The notes below the pieces were generated by a model. It did no database searches. It was not told the origin of the DNA and saw only the letters and a list, made by a program, of their open reading frames with translations. A stretch of 64,000 nucleotides of DNA from Roseobacter sp. GAI101. GTDB lineage: Bacteria > Pseudomonadota > Alphaproteobacteria > Rhodobacterales > Rhodobacteraceae. The stretch is taken from the NCBI RefSeq assembly GCF_000156335.1, contig NZ_DS999213.1, positions 3,192,698 through 3,256,697 of the forward strand, given 5' to 3'. Numbering within the stretch: position 1 is the first letter of the stretch; every line of letters begins with the position of its first letter. The translations under genes and the position numbers were made by a program. Shown piece after piece: positions 26,704 to 35,620 of the stretch.

Positions 26704-26995
26704 ATTGGTGTTGTTTGTGGTGCTGAATGACTTCAGCGATGATGAAGTTCAGAAACTTCTTGGCGAATTCGGGATCGAGGTCAGCCTCTTTCGCCAAATC
26801 TTCGAGCCGGGCAATCTGGTTCGCTTCGCGATCCGGATCGGACGGGGGAAGGTCATGTTCGGCTTTGAGTTTCCCCACAGCCTGGGTGTGTTTGAAGCGT
26901 TCGCCCAAAGTATAGACGAGGATCGCGTCAAGCCGGTCGATCGAGGCCCGGTGGCCTTTGAGGATTTCCGCAGCGCGGGTTACTGCATCGGTCAT
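26699..26995 (-). CDS. Chorismate mutase, AroQ type
   Basis: A 98-residue all-helical protein with the AroQ pattern: an N-terminal RASIDRLDAILVYTLGERF helix, then VGKLKAEHDLPPSDPDREA and a third helix. It converts chorismate to prephenate for Phe and Tyr synthesis. It lies between ffh and rpsP, a location I associate with Rhodobacterales. The stop lies within a dispersed repeat, 43 bases before rpsP. Confidence 0.88.
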   Translation of the reverse strand: MTDAVTRAAEILKGHRASIDRLDAILVYTLGERFKHTQAVGKLKAEHDLPPSDPDREANQIARLEDLAKEADLDPEFAKKFLNFIIAEVIQHHKQHQS

Positions 26996-27107
26996 GCGGC
27001 GGCCTTTTTAATTGGAGTGCGGGCGCGCTTGCGCGCGACGACATTCTGGGTGCATGCAGAAACGTGAGCCCGCCCAAGCGGCGGTGTGGGTGTCGCCGGG
27101 GCAGGAC

Positions 27108-27140
27108 GCCTCCGGCGGGAGTTTATCTGGCAAAATGAAG
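27108..27140. repeat. 33-base dispersed repeat, copy 2
   Basis: Identical over 33 bases to 15999-16031. It lies 7 bases beyond the ffh stop (- strand), the same relation to a 3' end as at fahA. The 112 bases between it and the chorismate mutase start hold nothing else I recognise. Confidence 0.85.
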
Positions 27141-27146
27141 TCAGGG

Positions 27147-28652
27147 TCATTTCTTTTTCCCGAAGCCCGAGAGGCCGCCAGGCAGGCCCATGCCGCCGCC
27201 CATACCCCCCATGCCGGGGAGTTTGCCGCCCATCTGCTTGGCTGCGGCTTCGAGGGCTTTGGGGTCCATCTGGCTGGGGTCCATGCCACCGGGCATGCCG
27301 CCCTTGCCCATCATGCCCTTCATGGCTTGTTTGAGCATGCCGCCTTTGCCCATCTTGCCCATCTTCTTCATCATGTCGCCCATCTGGCGATGCATCTTCA
27401 TCAGCTTGTTCAGCTCTGATACTTCCATGCCGGCACCTTTGGCGATGCGCTTTTTGCGGCTGGCCTGAAGCAGCGCGGGGTTGGCGCGTTCCTTCTTGGT
27501 CATGGACTGTATCAGGGCGATCTGGCGCTTGAGGATCTTGTCGTCAAATCCCGCCTCTTCGACCTGTTTGGCCATTTTTCCCATGCCGGGCATCATGCCC
27601 ATCATACCTTGCATGCCGCCCATCTTGAGCATCTGTTCCAGCTGCATGCGCAGGTCGTTCATGTTGAACTGACCTTTGGCCATGCGCTTCATCATGCGCT
27701 CGGCTTGTTCGGCCTCAAAGGTTTCCTGTGCTTTTTCGACAAGGGCTACGATGTCGCCCATGCCCAGGATGCGGCCCGCGATACGCTCGGGCTCGAAGGT
27801 TTCGAGCGCGTCCATCTTTTCGCCAAGGCCGACGAATTTGATCGGTTTGCCGGTGACCGCGCGCATGGACAGTGCCGCACCACCGCGGCCGTCGCCGTCC
27901 ATCCGGGTCAGGACGACGCCGGAAATGCCGATGCGGTCGTTGAAGTTTTCGGCCGTTTGCACGGCATCCTGGCCGGTCAGGCCATCGACCACCAGCAGGG
28001 TTTCGCGGGGATTGGCAACATCGCGGACGGCTTCGACCTGTTGCATCAACTCTTCGTCGATGGACAGACGGCCGGCGGTGTCGAGCATGTAGACGTCATA
28101 CCCGCCCATGGCTGCCTGAGTTTTGGCGCGTTTGGCGATCTGGACGGGGTTTTCGCCTTTGACGATGGGCAGGGTGTCGACGCCGATTTGAACGCCCAGA
28201 ATGGCAAGCTGTTCCATCGCGGCAGGGCGGTTGACGTCGAGCGATGCCATCAGCACGCGTTTGCCATCGCGATCCTTGAGACGTTTGGCCAGCTTGGCCG
28301 TCGTGGTGGTTTTACCGGAGCCTTGCAGACCGACCATCAGGATCGGGGCCGGGGCGTTGTCGATTTTCAGCGCACCGGGTTCGCCTTCACCGCGGAGCAC
28401 GTCGATCAGGGCGTCATGGACGATCTTGACGACCTGCTGGCCCGGCGTGATCGATTTGGTCACGGCCTGACCTGTCGCCTTGTCTTGCACGGCTTTGACG
28501 AAATCGCGCGCGACCGGCAGGGAAACGTCAGCCTCTAGCAGGGCGACGCGCACCTCGCGCAGGGCTGTTTTGACGTCTTCGTCAGACAAGGCACCTTGCT
28601 TGGTCAGGCGGTCAAAGACGCCAGACAGGCGTTCGGAGAGATTTTCAAACAT
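27147..28652 (-). CDS. ffh: Signal recognition particle protein Ffh
   Basis: The SRP GTPase that targets nascent membrane proteins. The 501-residue product starts MFENLSERLSGVF, has G1 GLQGSGKTT, DTAGRL, TRMDGDGRGG and a Met-rich M domain, and ends in a Gly/Met-rich tail of low complexity. ATG 28652 is chosen for the family start; the frame to 28727 adds an unlikely leader. It heads the chorismate mutase-rpsP-rimM series. Confidence 0.96.
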   Translation of the reverse strand: MFENLSERLSGVFDRLTKQGALSDEDVKTALREVRVALLEADVSLPVARDFVKAVQDKATGQAVTKSITPGQQVVKIVHDALIDVLRGEGEPGALKIDNAPAPILMVGLQGSGKTTTTAKLAKRLKDRDGKRVLMASLDVNRPAAMEQLAILGVQIGVDTLPIVKGENPVQIAKRAKTQAAMGGYDVYMLDTAGRLSIDEELMQQVEAVRDVANPRETLLVVDGLTGQDAVQTAENFNDRIGISGVVLTRMDGDGRGGAALSMRAVTGKPIKFVGLGEKMDALETFEPERIAGRILGMGDIVALVEKAQETFEAEQAERMMKRMAKGQFNMNDLRMQLEQMLKMGGMQGMMGMMPGMGKMAKQVEEAGFDDKILKRQIALIQSMTKKERANPALLQASRKKRIAKGAGMEVSELNKLMKMHRQMGDMMKKMGKMGKGGMLKQAMKGMMGKGGMPGGMDPSQMDPKALEAAAKQMGGKLPGMGGMGGGMGLPGGLSGFGKKK

Positions 28653-28865
28653 GGGCCATGGCCCCCTTCGGTCGGTTGCGGTTCCCCATGATGTAGGAAG
28701 CCCGCGTGAATACACAAATGCCCCCACGGGCGTAACACGCTGGTGGGGGTCGATCTTTGGCTGCGCCAGAGACCGGAAGGCAGAGTGCTTCCGGGATTTG
28801 TGGATCGTTTAGGCGAGAGGCGGGTCTGAGTCAACCCGCCCCGGCCTTGTCGATCTGGCCGATCG

Positions 28866-29465
28866 TCAGGCGGCCTTGCGAGCATCCGAGGACTGGAGCG
28901 CGTCAACGGCCGTGTGGGCGTTGGCCATGGTGGCTTCGGGGTCTGTGGCCAAGGCGTCGGCGGAAATGATCGTCACGTCGTCCATGCCCATGAAGCCCAA
29001 AACGGTTTTCAGATAGGGCGTGTTGAAATCAACCGGTGCACCGGCTGGCGTACCGCCGGAGGCCATCGCGATGATCACGCGTTTGCCTTTGACCAGGCCT
29101 TCGGGGCCGGCTTCGGTATAACGGAACGTGACGCCGACACGGGCAACCAGATCGATCCAGGCCTTGAGCGCGGCGGGTATCGAAAAGTTGTACATCGGTG
29201 CACCGATCACGATGGTGTCTGCGGCCATCATTTCGGCAACCAGCTTGTCCGATTCCTTGAGGGCTTCGGTTTGTTCGGGTGCGCGATCCTCTTCAGGGGT
29301 CACGCGGGCGACGGCCCATGTCTGGGTAATCTGCGGCAGTGGTTCGAGGGCAAGATCGCGCACGGTCACGTTGGTGTCGCCCAGTTTGGCGATGATCCGG
29401 TCGGTCAGGGCGCGTGTTACGGAATCATTGGTGTTGGCAGAAGAATCGATGCGGAGAATGGCCAT
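28866..29465 (-). CDS. azoR: FMN-dependent NADH-azoreductase
   Basis: A 199-residue flavodoxin-like quinone/azo reductase. It has the FMN-phosphate loop SSANTNDSVTRAL near the start, APMYNFSIPAALKAWID and a GGTPAGAPVDF loop. It reduces quinones and azo compounds with NADH. ATG 29465 lies before the conserved MAILRIDSS start. It is divergent from the LysR gene 120 bases away, which may control it. Confidence 0.88.
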   Translation of the reverse strand: MAILRIDSSANTNDSVTRALTDRIIAKLGDTNVTVRDLALEPLPQITQTWAVARVTPEEDRAPEQTEALKESDKLVAEMMAADTIVIGAPMYNFSIPAALKAWIDLVARVGVTFRYTEAGPEGLVKGKRVIIAMASGGTPAGAPVDFNTPYLKTVLGFMGMDDVTIISADALATDPEATMANAHTAVDALQSSDARKAA

Positions 29466-29584
29466 GGAAGCTGTTCCTTTGGGTTTGTTTCTGTTGCCCT
29501 GTTTAGATGCGCCTTGCATGGGTGACCGCAACTTGCGAAAACGCGAAGGGCAGTGTTCGGAATTGCACATGACGTGAGGGCGCG

Positions 29585-30460
29585 GTGGATAACTGGGACG
29601 AAATCAAGACGGCCTATCATGTGGCGCGCCTGGGTACGGTCAGCGGTGCCGCCGACGTTCTGGGGGTGCATCATGCAACCGTCATCCGTCATATCGATGC
29701 GCTCGAGGCGCGGCTGGCCGTCAAGCTGTTCCAGCGCCACGCGCGGGGCTACAAGGCGACCGAAGCGGGCGAGGATCTGTTGCGGGTGGCCGCGGCGACC
29801 AACGACCAGTTCAGCCAGCTTGCGAGCCGGATAAAGGGGCGCGGGGATAGCGTGTCGGGGGAATTGGTGGTGACGTCATTGGTCGAACTGACCCGGGTCG
29901 TCACGCCGGTTCTGGTGGCATTCCAGAAGCAAAATCCCGATGTGGTGGTGCGCTTTCTGACTGGCGAGCGTTTGTTCCGGCTTGAGTACGGCGAGGCGCA
30001 TGTGGCGATCCGCGCGGGTTCCGTGCCGCAACAGCCTGATAATGTGGTGCAGCCGCTGATGAAGATGCGCGTGGGGCTTTATGCGCACAAGACATACATC
30101 GCTGAGTTCGGGCTGCCTGAAAGGGTGGAGGATTATGCCAACCACCGGTTTGTGGTGCAAGATGACCCGGAAAACCGCGCGCCGTTTTCCATATGGCTGC
30201 GTAATATTCTGCCGGAGAAGGCGATGACATTCCGGTGTACCGACATGAATGCCTTGGTGGATGCGATCACCGCCGGCGCGGGCATCGGGTTCTTGTCGCT
30301 GGAGGATGCTGCGAATGACCCCGATCTGGTCGAGGTGCATCCCCCCCTTGCAGAATGGGAATCTTCGCTTTGGCTGGTCACCCATGTGGATTTGCACCGG
30401 ACATTGAAAGTGCAAACCTTTTTGACCTTCCTCAAGAATTCAATGAAAGGCGCTGTTTGA
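29585..30460 (+). CDS. LysR-family transcriptional regulator
   Basis: A 291-residue LysR regulator starting at GTG 29585. It has the HTH YHVARLGTVSGAADVLGVHH and a full-length effector domain. It is divergent from azoR and overlaps the next exporter gene by one base, so either neighbour may be its target. The effector is unknown. Confidence 0.85.
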   Translation: MDNWDEIKTAYHVARLGTVSGAADVLGVHHATVIRHIDALEARLAVKLFQRHARGYKATEAGEDLLRVAAATNDQFSQLASRIKGRGDSVSGELVVTSLVELTRVVTPVLVAFQKQNPDVVVRFLTGERLFRLEYGEAHVAIRAGSVPQQPDNVVQPLMKMRVGLYAHKTYIAEFGLPERVEDYANHRFVVQDDPENRAPFSIWLRNILPEKAMTFRCTDMNALVDAITAGAGIGFLSLEDAANDPDLVEVHPPLAEWESSLWLVTHVDLHRTLKVQTFLTFLKNSMKGAV

Positions 30461-31350
30461 TGCGACCTGATATTCAGGGGCATCTGGCGATGCTGACGTT
30501 TTCCGCATTGGTTGCGGGGTCGTTTTCACTGGGGTCGATGTCGGCGAACATGATTTCGCCCGCGGCGCTGAATGCGGCGCGCTTTGTGATTGCCGGGGCG
30601 GTGATCGGGGTCGCTGTCGTGGCGACGACCGGGGTAAAGCCACAGGCGCTGCGCGCGCCTTGGCGGTATTTCGTGCTGGGTGGACTGTTCGCAGTCTATT
30701 TCGTCTTGATGTTCGAAGGGCTGAAAACCGCGCGCCCGGTCAGCGCTGCGGCGGTGTTTACCCTTACCCCGGTGATTGCCGCCGGCTTTGGCTGGGTCCT
30801 GTTGCGGCAGGTGACGACGCCGCGCATGGCGCTGGCCCTGACCATCGGTGCCATCGGGGCGCTTTGGGTGATCTTTCGCGCCGATTTCACGGCCTTGCGC
30901 CGGTTCGAATTAGGGCGCGGGGAAGCGGTGTATTTCATCGGCTGCGTCAGTCACGCGCTTTACACCCCCATGGTGCGCAAGCTTAACCGGGGCGAGCCTG
31001 CGGTGGTGTTTACCCTTGGGACCCTGTTCGCGGGGGGCGCGTTGCTGTTTCTTTATGGCTGGCGCGATGTGGTCGGGACCGACTGGCTGACGCTTCCGGC
31101 AATTGTCTGGATCACCATATTCTACGTCGCGATCTTTGCGTCGGCGGCCACGTTCGTGCTGTTGCAGTTTGCATCCTTGCGGCTGCCGTCGGCAAAGGTG
31201 ATGGCCTACACCTATCTGACACCAAGCTGGGTCATCCTGTGGGAGATTGCCTTGGGCAATGGTGCGCCTTCCGCGCTAGTCTTTGGCGGCGTCGCGCTGA
31301 CCATCCTTGCGCTGTATCTACTGCTGAAAAACGACAGCCTCGGCACTTAA
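30460..31350 (+). CDS. DMT/EamA-family transporter
   Basis: A 296-residue, roughly ten-helix EamA permease. ATG 30460 shares a base with the LysR stop (TGATG), giving coupled expression; the frame to 30355 lies within lysR. It has PVSAAAVFTLTPVIAAGFGW and LPSAKVMAYTYLTPSWV at equivalent places in its two repeats. Substrate unknown; quinone- or azo-related metabolites are conceivable given the neighbours. Confidence 0.82.
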   Translation: MRPDIQGHLAMLTFSALVAGSFSLGSMSANMISPAALNAARFVIAGAVIGVAVVATTGVKPQALRAPWRYFVLGGLFAVYFVLMFEGLKTARPVSAAAVFTLTPVIAAGFGWVLLRQVTTPRMALALTIGAIGALWVIFRADFTALRRFELGRGEAVYFIGCVSHALYTPMVRKLNRGEPAVVFTLGTLFAGGALLFLYGWRDVVGTDWLTLPAIVWITIFYVAIFASAATFVLLQFASLRLPSAKVMAYTYLTPSWVILWEIALGNGAPSALVFGGVALTILALYLLLKNDSLGT

Positions 31351-31422
31351 GTTTGAATTTTCCGGAACCTTTTCTCGGATCTGGGGTTAACATCACAGAA
31401 AGTTCATGAAGGGAACGAAGAT

Positions 31423-31497
31423 ATGCGTAGCGTAATTTATGTAATTGGTTTGATTGTAGTTGTTCTGGCTGTTCTGCGCCTCGCGGGCCTCGTCTAA
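31423..31497 (+). CDS. 24-residue hydrophobic microprotein
   Basis: ATG 31423 opens a 24-codon frame coding MRSVIYVIGLIVVVLAVL and six more residues (RLAGLV), a single membrane span. AAGGGAACGAAG upstream can serve as ribosome site, and a 12-bp hairpin follows the stop. The compact ribosome site-ORF-hairpin layout suggests a real small gene; I recall similar tiny proteins in other Rhodobacterales but have not checked. Function unknown. Confidence 0.6.
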   Translation: MRSVIYVIGLIVVVLAVLRLAGLV

Positions 31498-31509
31498 CAA
31501 CTCGATGGT

Positions 31510-31544
31510 GGCCCTCTCGTGTGTAACCTCGTCACGAGGGGGTC
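31510..31544. terminator. Hairpin between the microprotein and arsR
   Basis: GGCCCTCTCGTG pairs with CACGAGGGGGTC (12 bp, two GU pairs, 11-base loop). It lies between two convergent genes. T-runs are weak, so termination strength is uncertain. Confidence 0.6.
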
Positions 31545-31546
31545 AA

Positions 31547-31912
31547 CTACATCTTCTCTTCCGCGCCTTCCTCGGCAGCATCTGACGGTACCATAGGTAT
31601 CTCTGCTGCAAGAAATCTTTCAAAATCATCCAGATTTACCGGTTCGAATTGACCGAAGCCCTGCATCCACACGGACGGGGTTTTTAATGCGCGCGGTTCC
31701 AGTTTGCACCATTTCAGCCGGCCGCGCTTTTCCTGCGCGATCAGGCCTGCACGTTCAAGCACGCCGAGATGCTTTGATATCGCAGCCAGGGACATGTCGA
31801 ACGGATCGGCCACATCTGTCACGGCCATGTCGTCCTCAAGCAACATCGCCAATATGGCGCGGCGCGTGGGGTCGGCAAGGGCGGCAAAGATAGCGTCTAG
31901 CGAAGCGGTCAT
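31547..31912 (-). CDS. ArsR/SmtB-family regulator
   Basis: A 121-residue winged-helix protein with the ArsR start LDAIFAALADPTRRAIL and recognition helix SLAAISKHLGVLERAG, ending in an acidic tail. No metal-binding cysteines are present, as in the ArsR subgroup that usually pairs with an SRPBCC/AHSA1-domain gene; no such gene follows. A palindrome lies in its promoter. The signal it senses is unknown. Confidence 0.85.
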   Translation of the reverse strand: MTASLDAIFAALADPTRRAILAMLLEDDMAVTDVADPFDMSLAAISKHLGVLERAGLIAQEKRGRLKWCKLEPRALKTPSVWMQGFGQFEPVNLDDFERFLAAEIPMVPSDAAEEGAEEKM

Positions 31913-31962
31913 GGCGGTGATTGTGAACCTGATAAATTGGGTCTGTTGCGTCAGGCATTTCT

Positions 31963-32011
31963 ATAGCCCGAATGACCTTCAACCAAAAGGTTGAATAACA
32001 AAATGGGCTAT
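31963..32011. promoter_or_regulatory. Nested palindrome upstream of arsR
   Basis: Inner arms TTCAACC-AAAA-GGTTGAA (31978-31995) sit inside outer arms ATAGCCC (31963-31969) and GGGCTAT (32005-32011). It lies 50-100 bases upstream of the leftward arsR start and 155 or more upstream of atpI. It is a probable ArsR autoregulatory operator. Confidence 0.55.
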
Positions 32012-32165
32012 GATGGGTGTTTGTTGTGGACGGATTTGACAATTTGACGCAGGTTGAGTGCGGTATTATTGAATAAATTCAATGGATTGAGGTTTCGTAA
32101 GCCGTGGTTGACTCTGATCGCCGGTAAAAGTAGCTACTGCCCAACACATCGAAAGGGATTTAGGC

Positions 32166-32495
32166 GTGACTGATCCGGACCAACAGCAGCGGCTAAAGCA
32201 GCTTGAGGCAAAGATCGAAGCGGCCAAGCTGTCGCAAGCGCCCAAACCCCGAGCAGATGAGCACTATTCTCAGGCATCGCTTGCCTGGCGGATGGTGATC
32301 GAACTTTGCGCCGGTCTCGGGATCGGTTTCGGCATCGGATATACGTTGGACTGGTTCTTTGGAACGATGCCAATATTCATGGTGCTGTTTGTCATGCTGG
32401 GTCTGGCGGCCGGAGTAAAAACGATGCTCCGCTCCGCGCAGGAAATCCAGAAAAAGAAAGTGGCCGATATGGCCGACGAGAACAAAGGGGCCTGA
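32166..32495 (+). CDS. atpI: ATP synthase assembly protein AtpI
   Basis: A 109-residue AtpI with a charged N-terminus and two membrane helices ([20 protein letters not shown], then [16 protein letters not shown]). It helps assemble the c-ring and insert Mg. It starts at GTG 32166 and leads the F0 operon. The 250 bases upstream contain the likely operon promoter. Confidence 0.9.
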   Translation: MTDPDQQQRLKQLEAKIEAAKLSQAPKPRADEHYSQASLAWRMVIELCAGLGIGFGIGYTLDWFFGTMPIFMVLFVMLGLAAGVKTMLRSAQEIQKKKVADMADENKGA

Positions 32496-32496
32496 G

Positions 32497-33255
32497 ATGG
32501 CAGCAGAAGCACACGGCGAAGAAGCGGGCGGCTTGGTTTTCCACCCGATGGACCAGTTCATCGTTGAGCCGTTCTTCGGCGACGGCGCTGTGTCCTGGTA
32601 CACCATTACCAACGCGACAGTCTGGATGGCGCTTGCCGTTCTTGCAGTGTTCGCATTGCTGGTTCTGGGCACCTCAAAGCGGTCCGTCGTTCCCGGCCGG
32701 ATGCAGTCGGTCGCCGAATTGGCCTACGGTTTCATCTACAAAATGGTAGAAGACATCTGCGGCAAGGAAGGGGTCAAGTATTTCCCCTACATCATGACAC
32801 TGTTCATGTTCATCGTCTTCGCCAACTTCCTTGGCTTGCTGCCGATGGCATTCACCCCGACATCGCATATTGCGGTCACCGCATTGATGGCCTTTGCCGT
32901 GTTCTTCGGCGTGACCATCCTTGGCTTCGTCAAAAATGGCGCTTCGTTTCTTAGCCTGTTCTGGGTTTCCAGTGCGCCGCTGCCGTTGCGTCCCATCCTG
33001 GCGCTGATCGAAATCATCTCGTATTTCGTACGCCCCGTCAGCCACTCCATTCGTTTGGCCGGCAACATGATGGCGGGTCACGCTGTGATCAAGGTTTTCG
33101 CTGGCTTCGCCGCGATTGCTGCCATCGCACCTTTGTCCATCGTCGCGATCACTGCGATGTATGGCCTCGAAATTCTGGTGTCCTTTATCCAGGCTTACGT
33201 GTTCACCATTCTGACGTGTGTCTATCTGAAAGACGCGCTTCATCCGCATCACTAA
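32497..33255 (+). CDS. atpB: F0 ATP synthase subunit a
   Basis: The 252-residue stator subunit that forms the proton half-channels. The essential Arg is in [14 protein letters not shown]. It has five to six membrane helices. It starts 1 base after the atpI stop. Confidence 0.97.
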   Translation: MAAEAHGEEAGGLVFHPMDQFIVEPFFGDGAVSWYTITNATVWMALAVLAVFALLVLGTSKRSVVPGRMQSVAELAYGFIYKMVEDICGKEGVKYFPYIMTLFMFIVFANFLGLLPMAFTPTSHIAVTALMAFAVFFGVTILGFVKNGASFLSLFWVSSAPLPLRPILALIEIISYFVRPVSHSIRLAGNMMAGHAVIKVFAGFAAIAAIAPLSIVAITAMYGLEILVSFIQAYVFTILTCVYLKDALHPHH

Positions 33256-33322
33256 CAACGGGTGCGGGTCATCCTGACCTGCCCCACCTCATCACCTCAA
33301 TTCCATCGTAAGGAGAATTCTC

Positions 33323-33559
33323 ATGGAAGGCGATATCGTACAAATGGGCGCATACATTGGCGCGGGTCTGGCATGCATGGGCATGGGCGGCGCGGCAGTC
33401 GGTGTGGGCAACGTTGCAGGCAACTACCTTGCCGGCGCACTGCGCAACCCTTCGGCAGCTGCTGGTCAGACTGCAACACTCTTCATCGGCATCGCCTTTG
33501 CAGAAGCTCTGGGGATCTTCTCGTTCCTCGTTGCCCTGCTGTTGATGTTCGCCGTTTAA
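33323..33559 (+). CDS. atpE: F0 ATP synthase subunit c
   Basis: A 78-residue hairpin of two membrane helices joined by the polar loop [10 protein letters not shown]. The proton-binding Glu lies in the second helix ([13 protein letters not shown]). No sodium-site residues are evident, so a proton-driven ring is likely. A strong ribosome site (AAGGAG) and a downstream hairpin fit its high copy number. Confidence 0.97.
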   Translation: MEGDIVQMGAYIGAGLACMGMGGAAVGVGNVAGNYLAGALRNPSAAAGQTATLFIGIAFAEALGIFSFLVALLLMFAV

Positions 33560-33587
33560 GCGTCAGACTGACACTTCCTTACGCTTC

Positions 33588-33613
33588 GGGCAGCGCGCAA
33601 ATGTGCGCTGCCC
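33588..33613 (+). promoter_or_regulatory. Hairpin after atpE
   Basis: GGGCAGCGC pairs with GCGCTGCCC around an 8-base loop, 28 bases beyond the atpE stop. There is no T-run, so it looks like an mRNA-stabilising or processing hairpin rather than a terminator. Confidence 0.65.
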
Positions 33614-33645
33614 AAGGGATTTGACTGTTTTGACAGGAGGCCAAC

Positions 33646-34197
33646 ATGGCGACTGAACCGATTGATATGGAAATCGCTGGCACCTGTGTCAGTGAATTTG
33701 GCAGTGCCATTGGCATGCCGCAGCTTTGTGGCGAATGGTTCGGCAACCAGATTTTCTGGCTGGTCGTTGCGCTGGTCGCTATCTACTTTATCCTGTCGCG
33801 GGTTGCTTTGCCGCGCATCGGGTCGGTTCTGGCGGAACGTCAGGGTACGATCACGAATGACATTGCTGCTGCCGAAGACCTGAAGGTCAAGGCGACAGAA
33901 GCAGAAGCACAATATGACAAGGCTCTGATTGATGCCCGCGCAGAAGCGCACCGCATCATCACAGACGCCAAAGCAGATATTCAGGCCGATCTGGATCAAG
34001 CGATTGCCGTGGCAGATGCCGACATCGCCGCCAAGGCCGCCGAATCCGAAAAGGCCATCGCTGAAATCCGCGAAGGTGCAAAGAAGAACGTCGAAGAAGT
34101 TGCAAAGGACACCGCGCAAGCGATCATTGCAGCCTTGGGCGGTTCTGCCGACGCGACAACTGTTTCCGCGGCTGTCGATGCCCGGATGAAAGGATAA
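33646..34197 (+). CDS. atpF': F0 ATP synthase subunit b'
   Basis: A 183-residue peripheral-stalk subunit with a membrane helix ([15 protein letters not shown]) and a long Ala/Glu/Lys coiled coil. Duplicate b subunits forming a b/b' heterodimer are typical of photosynthetic bacteria and alphaproteobacteria. A strong AGGAGG site precedes ATG 33646. It is 3 bases from atpF. Confidence 0.93.
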   Translation: MATEPIDMEIAGTCVSEFGSAIGMPQLCGEWFGNQIFWLVVALVAIYFILSRVALPRIGSVLAERQGTITNDIAAAEDLKVKATEAEAQYDKALIDARAEAHRIITDAKADIQADLDQAIAVADADIAAKAAESEKAIAEIREGAKKNVEEVAKDTAQAIIAALGGSADATTVSAAVDARMKG

Positions 34198-34200
34198 GCC

Positions 34201-34761
34201 ATGCGTTTGACTTTCTCTGCCTTGATCGCGGGCTTGGTCGCATCCCCTGCATTCGCCGCCGGCGGTGCATTCGTTTCTCTCCACAACACCGACTTTGTCG
34301 TGTTGCTGGCGTTCATCTTGTTCATCGGGGTCCTGTTCTATTTCAAGGTACCATCCCTGATCGCCGGAATGCTGGACAAACGTGCCACAGGCATCAAGTC
34401 CGAGCTTGAAGAAGCCCGTGCCCTTCGTGAAGAAGCGCAGACATTGCTGGCCAGCTACGAACGCAAGCAACAAGAGGTTAAGGATCAGGCGGATCGCATC
34501 GTGACTGCTGCCAAGGCCGAAGCACACGAAGCCGCAGATCAGGCGCGTGCCGATCTCGAAAAATCGATCGCACGCCGTGTGGCGACAGCGCAGGACCAGA
34601 TTGAATCTGCTCAGGCTGCTGCCGTCAAAGAGGTCCGCGATCAGGCGATCATCATCGCCGTTGCTGCAGCCAAGGATGTCATCGCCAAGAAGATGACGGC
34701 AGCCGAAGGCAATGCGCTGATCGACTCCGCCATCGCGGACGTGGACAGCAAGCTGCACTAA
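34201..34761 (+). CDS. atpF: F0 ATP synthase subunit b
   Basis: A 186-residue b subunit. It starts with a hydrophobic Ala-rich segment (ALIAGLVASPAFAAGG), possibly a cleaved signal, then a membrane helix (FVVLLAFILFIGVLFYF) and a long coiled coil. It is the last gene of the F0 operon, before a perfect terminator. F1 genes are not in the window. Confidence 0.93.
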   Translation: MRLTFSALIAGLVASPAFAAGGAFVSLHNTDFVVLLAFILFIGVLFYFKVPSLIAGMLDKRATGIKSELEEARALREEAQTLLASYERKQQEVKDQADRIVTAAKAEAHEAADQARADLEKSIARRVATAQDQIESAQAAAVKEVRDQAIIIAVAAAKDVIAKKMTAAEGNALIDSAIADVDSKLH

Positions 34762-34780
34762 AGTATCTCATCAGATTTTG

Positions 34781-34813
34781 AAAAAGGCCCCGAAGTTACT
34801 TCGGGGCCTTTTT
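34781..34813. terminator. Strong terminator after atpF
   Basis: AAAAAGGCCCCGAA-GTTAC-TTCGGGGCCTTTTT is a perfect 14-bp stem with a 5-base loop and T-rich end. It can serve both the atp operon and the convergent gntR gene. Confidence 0.95.
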
Positions 34814-34833
34814 CGTTTCAGCTCTAGATTTGC

Positions 34834-35604
34834 TCAGTCGCTCTGGGTTGCGTGCTCCAGGCGCTGGCGGGCAACTTCTTCGTTACGCTCGGTCTTTTGC
34901 TGGTCGCGCAGGGCATTTTCAACGTAGTTCAAATGCGCTTCGACAGCCTCTCGGGCGGCAGCGGGATCGCGACGCTGTAACGCGTCATTCATTGCCCGGT
35001 GTTGGTCCAAAAGGGCAGACCGCGTCGTGCGCTGCTTGAACATGATCTGACGGTTATAGAATACGCCGCCGCGCAGCAGGTCATACATCGACCGCATCAT
35101 ATGCAGCATCACAACGTTATGGCTGGCCTCGATGATGGCCATGTGGAACTGCGCGTCAAGCTGGGCTTCGTCCTCGGCGTTGCGCTTTTGATGGGCGGCT
35201 TCCATCTTGTTGAAAACAGTTTGGATGACCTCAAGATCAATGTCCGACCCCAACCTTGCGGCCCGTTCCGCCGCCAACCCCTCAAGATCGCGCCGGAAGG
35301 ACAGGTAATCGAAAACGGCCTCGTCATGGCGCGCGAACAGGTCGATCAGCGATGGCGCAAAAGCCCCGCCCAGAACGTCAGCGACATAGACGCCAGCACC
35401 GGGCTTTGCCGTCAACAACCCGCTTTCCTGCAACTGCGCAATCGCGTCCCGCAACGACGGCCGCGAGACGGCAAGCCGCTCTGCCAGTTCACGCTCGGAT
35501 GGGAGGCGTTCGCCGGGACGCAGGATGCCCCGCAGGATCAACTTTTCGACCTGGCGGACCACGGCCTGAGACAGCTTTTCGGATGATACGGGGTGAAACG
35601 GCAT
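34834..35604 (-). CDS. FadR-subfamily GntR regulator
   Basis: A 256-residue regulator with an N-terminal winged helix (RPGERLPSERELAERLAVSR) and an FCD effector domain with its metal-binding residues (Asp and His in DAQFHMAIIE, His in DQHRAMNDAL, His in VEAHLNYVE). PdhR/LldR-like proteins of this class sense pyruvate, lactate or other carboxylates. The operator beside it suggests autoregulation. The target pathway is not evident. Confidence 0.88.
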   Translation of the reverse strand: MPFHPVSSEKLSQAVVRQVEKLILRGILRPGERLPSERELAERLAVSRPSLRDAIAQLQESGLLTAKPGAGVYVADVLGGAFAPSLIDLFARHDEAVFDYLSFRRDLEGLAAERAARLGSDIDLEVIQTVFNKMEAAHQKRNAEDEAQLDAQFHMAIIEASHNVVMLHMMRSMYDLLRGGVFYNRQIMFKQRTTRSALLDQHRAMNDALQRRDPAAAREAVEAHLNYVENALRDQQKTERNEEVARQRLEHATQSD

Positions 35605-35620
35605 ATGGGGTTCCTTGGAT

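Noticed and set aside
27012..27419. His/Ala-rich frame opposite the ffh end
   Set aside because: It mirrors the Met/Gly-rich tail of Ffh and has no ribosome site.
28653..28865. Possible 4.5S RNA gene beside ffh
   Set aside because: No GGAAG-type SRP RNA core or matching long hairpin was seen.
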